Below are positions 44,311 through 47,709 of a stretch of 47,709 nt of DNA, piece by piece. Positions within the stretch are counted from its first letter, which is position 1. Every line of letters starts with the position of its first letter. The notes beneath the pieces were generated by a model. The model had not been told where the DNA came from. It searched no databases and saw nothing but the letters and a program-made list of their open reading frames with translations. Origin of the DNA: Sphaerosporella brunnea (Eukaryota; Ascomycota; Pezizomycetes; Pezizales; Pyronemataceae); NCBI GenBank assembly GCA_008704415.1, contig VXIS01000350.1:1-47709 (forward strand). Reading direction: 5' to 3'. The translations under genes and the position numbers were made by a program.

Positions 44311-45370
44311 TCCCCCGCAGTGTCAATAGTGCCGAAAAGGCATACACCTCGCTTAAGGTGAAACTAGCGGCCTTACTAAGACCGACTGCTATTTTTGGGT
44401 GGCGAGTGATATCAAAAGCATGCGTGCGACCTCCCTATGTCCGGGGAGCCTGCAACTCGCGTTGAATGATCCGCCATTAAAAGCATGCAGGGCAAAACAC
44501 CACCGTGTAGTTTTTGTTCGTCCTTTCTCTCCAGCATTGCGCTTTGCAAATCTACAACGTACACTGTTTGATTGACATAGCCTTAACCCGCTCATGCTGG
44601 CCAGACGGGGCCAGTGCAATCAGGAACGGTAGTAATGCCACGCTGCTTACCAAAACAAGGTGTTCCTGAGTACGTCGATAAAACTGAGACTCGTACTTGG
44701 TTGCGTTGGAACGTTTTGCTCGGCTACCCAAGCCAACCTCTTCCAGGCCTGCGCGCTCTTTTCCTTATCTTGGACTGTAGCTACGTTTTCTTGGGCAACA
44801 ATAATGGGCTGCCCACACTCGCATATGCTGACTCTTCCACTAACCGTCTCGGCTGTGAGCGGACCTTCTGCCTTGCGCTTTCGTGGCCGCAAGACTGGCG
44901 ATATACTAAGTAGCGGTGGGTGGCAACACCAAGAATGACAATTCAGTCCAGTGGCGCGCGTACGAGGGTAGCACGGTCCGAACGAGCCGAACGCGACGAT
45001 TCCGACGGATCAAAAATCGTGTCAAACGGAGGTTGAAACTTGAGAATACCTAACCGGCGGCGGGCACCAAACCGGCGGCGGGCTCCTACCGGTCGCGTTG
45101 CACGAGCGCTGAACGAGCGCCACACGATCTTACTCTAGAGCGCGTCGAACTTAGGATGGAGACAGCCGGTCGGTGATCTTCGGCGCCAATTGTTAAACGG
45201 GGATGCAATGGTGCGATGGTGGGGTAGTGGGTTTTGGTGTGTTGTGGCGGGCGTCGTCAGGTCACTCACAGATGAGGTTGAACGAGCCAATCACATGCAC
45301 GCATGTGATTTCGGTCCGTTCACCTTAAGCGAGGTGTATGCCTTTTCGGCACTATTGACACTGCGGGGGA
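44311..45370. mobile_element. 1060-bp TA-flanked TIR element, copy 2 of the TCCCCCGCAG family
   Basis: TA at 44309-44310 and 45371-45372. The first 52 bp (TCCCCCGCAGTGTCAATAGT onward) are repeated perfectly inverted at the right end. Interior shows only short unrecognised frames, so it is non-autonomous. Perfect ends imply it is more recent than copy 1 at 31977-32976. Confidence 0.92.
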
Positions 45371-45372
45371 TA

Positions 45373-46301
45373 CTGGTAATCTTCACATATCACATTGCGA
45401 TGGAGCTCTATCTTGCGGCCGACCTTGCGGATCAGAGTCAACTAACTCCCTCAACGATGGCAGTTGCCGTCCAGTGCCGAAGTCGGCGAAGTCTTGGGTG
45501 CGGCGTCACTCCCATCTCAGAGGGGTCCGTTAGGATGCGTTCATCCATCCTCTCGGCGTTCGCAAACATTCAAACAGTGACTCAACGGATGCCATCGGAG
45601 TAAATCTCAACAATTGGGCGTTCACCGTGCGCGGCCAGGGGATCCGGGGAAATCCCAGGGAGCCCTCAATCATCCCACATTCCTCTGTGTAGACGCATGC
45701 TTAATCTTCAAGGCGCTACGATCGGTCCAAGTCATACAGTCGCAACCAAGCATCACGTCAATCATCTTCAGAAACATGGCTGGCGATTAAGCCCACTAGC
45801 CCAGTTATGGACAGCGAGGTATCGATGCCTCCACGCTTCGCAATACCGTGAAAAAGTCTGTGTAGGTTATTCGCGACGAGACGTAGTCCTGCGAATAAGA
45901 GGATGTCCTCCTAGTGTTGCTACCAAAGCTCACCGCACGCAGGACAGGGATCCTCGCAAAACCTCGTCATGATGTGCCATAACATGTGATGTGCTTGTAA
46001 ACGACTTGCCGCAACCCTTGGCGGGGCACAGAAGGCTGGGTCGTTGTGGCCTTCTCGGCGGCAGTTAGTCGGGTTTTGGCGTCGGCGGCAATGGTGCGTG
46101 CTGAGGGAGGGTATGAGTTGTTGCTTTCAGAGAAGGGAAGATGAGAGGGGGGTAGCGGCGATGATTGGCTCGAGGTTTAGATTGTGGGCATAATGAGGGG
46201 GATTTTGTAGGCGAGGGATGATTTGGAATTGAGCCGGTGGGCCATGATAGCCCACTTATCGGACTCCGGCTACAGGAACGGCAGCGGACCTACGATAGCA
46301 G
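45373..46301. other. Gene-free stretch
   Basis: No gene, RNA or clear repeat recognised. Confidence 0.3.
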
Positions 46302-46715
46302 CTATGAGGGCAAGAGGACACAATTTTTTTTAGCCAATACTGGGTGGGCAAGATCAATTGAGACAATATTATACCAACAGCCAAGCGTTGTAGACAGAAA
46401 CCCGTAGCAGCTCCAGCAAAAATTGCCGATGAGACTGCACCGAACTTTCGTTCTCAAGTCAAGGAGGCCACGCAGCAGAACCAAGGTCATAGTGGCCAGA
46501 AAGGCCACTGCGACCACCAAGGGAAGGGAGAACGTCGTCTCTAAGGCCGCAATGGCCTTGGTGACGCTGGCATTGGCGGCAGAAGCAACGGTCTGGTTTT
46601 CCATTACTTCGCGGCTTAGTGAGCAGGCTAGAAGCAATATGCTGGGCGCAGTGGGCTTAGGATCGTCTACATGTAACGGTAAACTGTGTAAAGGTGAACC
46701 GTTCAAACGCCTCAC
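46302..46715 (-). CDS. Possible small membrane protein, uncertain
   Basis: A 137-codon frame; a second ATG at 46604 would give 100 aa starting MENQTVAS. It encodes one clear hydrophobic span (FSLPLVVAVAFLATMTLVLL) and a weaker second one. I recognise no family, base composition is like the surrounding transposon-rich DNA, and it could be chance. Confidence 0.25.
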   Translation of the reverse strand: MRRLNGSPLHSLPLHVDDPKPTAPSILLLACSLSREVMENQTVASAANASVTKAIAALETTFSLPLVVAVAFLATMTLVLLRGLLDLRTKVRCSLIGNFCWSCYGFLSTTLGCWYNIVSIDLAHPVLAKKNCVLLPS

Positions 46716-47709
46716 TGATCCTCGTTAGGGGTCGATGGTTAATATTATACGCTGCATTTCTTAGTCTGTCGGTGGCGTACGCCAACCCTGGTTGGCAAAA
46801 AAGTGGCCGCCTACAGACTATGCATTTCTTATATTTCTGAAGGCAATACCGAGTTAATGCTTTAACTGCAGTGGAAAACAAAGTTCGCGCCGAGACCGAG
46901 TGATGCCCATGATTCGGTGTTTTTTTTTCGGCATATGTCCAGCATACCACCTCGAAACCTGCGAAAAGAGCAGGATACCACCGAGTTTTTGAGTTGTCCA
47001 GGATACCACAACATGAGTGATCACCCATTCCGTAAACGTCAACCCGCGTTGAATGTAGAACCTCCTCCACTCCATCTCTCCAACTGCCGGACGTACTACG
47101 CTCATTGCCTTGCAACGACACCTCACCCCCCCAAGCGCCTTCACTGATCTCGTTACTTCTGTTACTTCCCTTACCCGCGCGTCGGCCATTTACCCGTCAA
47201 GATGGCAACAGTGGTATCAGAGCTTGGATGTAGCGGGCTCAGATGCAGCTGGTTTGAACCTTCTGAGCATGACAGTCCAACGCAAAGTGCTGGAGGAAGC
47301 GGAGTTATTCAGTACTTTTCAGGACTTCAAGGCGAGAATCCACGCTTGGGCTGCAGTCGCAGGATTTGGTGTGCGCGAACCCCCCATTCTCGATATTCTT
47401 GACGCTTTATGGGCCAAGGAAATGAACTCTCACTTCACGCGTTTGGAATCAGCTCAGAAAACGTTGGCCTGCGAGCAGCATATCTTCGCAGCCCACTGGG
47501 AACGGCTGCTCATCTTGTGACTATGCGGGCGAATGAGCAGCGACAACCAGGGGCAGGTCCCCCCGTAAATCTGGAGCAGGTCCGCCTCCGGGGACAGGAA
47601 GCCATTGCTCAACCTAGCGCCGAGACAAACCATAGCACGGACTCCAGATAATTCTTCAGACACAGATACAGAGTCAGATGCTTTGTCCGGCTCGAGTGAT
47701 GCTCCCTTG
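46716..47709. other. Window end, possible degenerate transposon frame
   Basis: A plus frame at 47110-47520 contains FSTFQDFKARIHAWAAVAGFG, vaguely like the DNA-binding start of fungal MULE/FAR1-type transposases, but the rest does not follow that family. Treated as unresolved; the relevant unit may continue past the window. Confidence 0.3.

Overview
The window reads as a chromosomal piece of a filamentous ascomycete (Pezizomycotina). The evidence is short (46-165 nt) introns with CTAAC/CTGAC-type branch sites, fungal gene families (LaeA-like methyltransferase, DMATS prenyltransferase, fungal neutral ceramidase), Tad-like LINE debris and many TIR-bounded DNA transposon relics. Exon joins below were worked out by hand. 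They were accepted when reading frame, splice signals and family alignment agreed. The species cannot be named from what is visible.

Layout. 0-7.4 kb: one gene for an uncharacterised low-complexity protein (minus strand, 2421-778), then a gene-poor stretch with a GA microsatellite, a ~51-bp tandem repeat and a decayed LINE reverse transcriptase. 7.4-18.8 kb: a housekeeping-like block with a secreted neutral ceramidase (+), a UBC-fold/F-box fusion protein (-) and a 1783-aa DDX60-type DExH helicase (+, six exons).

19.8-42.7 kb: a probable specialised-metabolite gene cluster without a PKS or NRPS in view. In order it holds a LaeA/UMTA-like methyltransferase (-, 13 exons including 14, 15, 18 and 22 nt), a class I terpene synthase (-, 8 exons, intact DDNFD and NDIVSLGPE metal motifs), flavin monooxygenase A (+), flavin monooxygenase B (-, convergent with A), a DMATS-type aromatic prenyltransferase (+), a HpcH/HpaI (macrophomate-synthase-like) aldolase (-), a HisC-like PLP aminotransferase (+) and a hotdog-fold thioesterase (+). 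A plausible but untested reading is an aromatic amino- or keto-acid product that is prenylated, oxidised, transaminated and aldol-modified, with the terpene synthase either feeding the same product or making a separate terpene.

Transposons sit between almost all cluster genes. There is a LINE copy with a 14-bp target duplication nested inside an older TIR element, a TA-flanked family ending in TCCCCCGCAGTGT (two ~1-kb copies, one just upstream of monooxygenase B), a nearly palindromic 196-bp MITE, a hAT-like 516-bp element with an 8-bp duplication just downstream of the thioesterase, and three further TIR elements. 42.8-47.7 kb is transposon-rich and has no confident gene.
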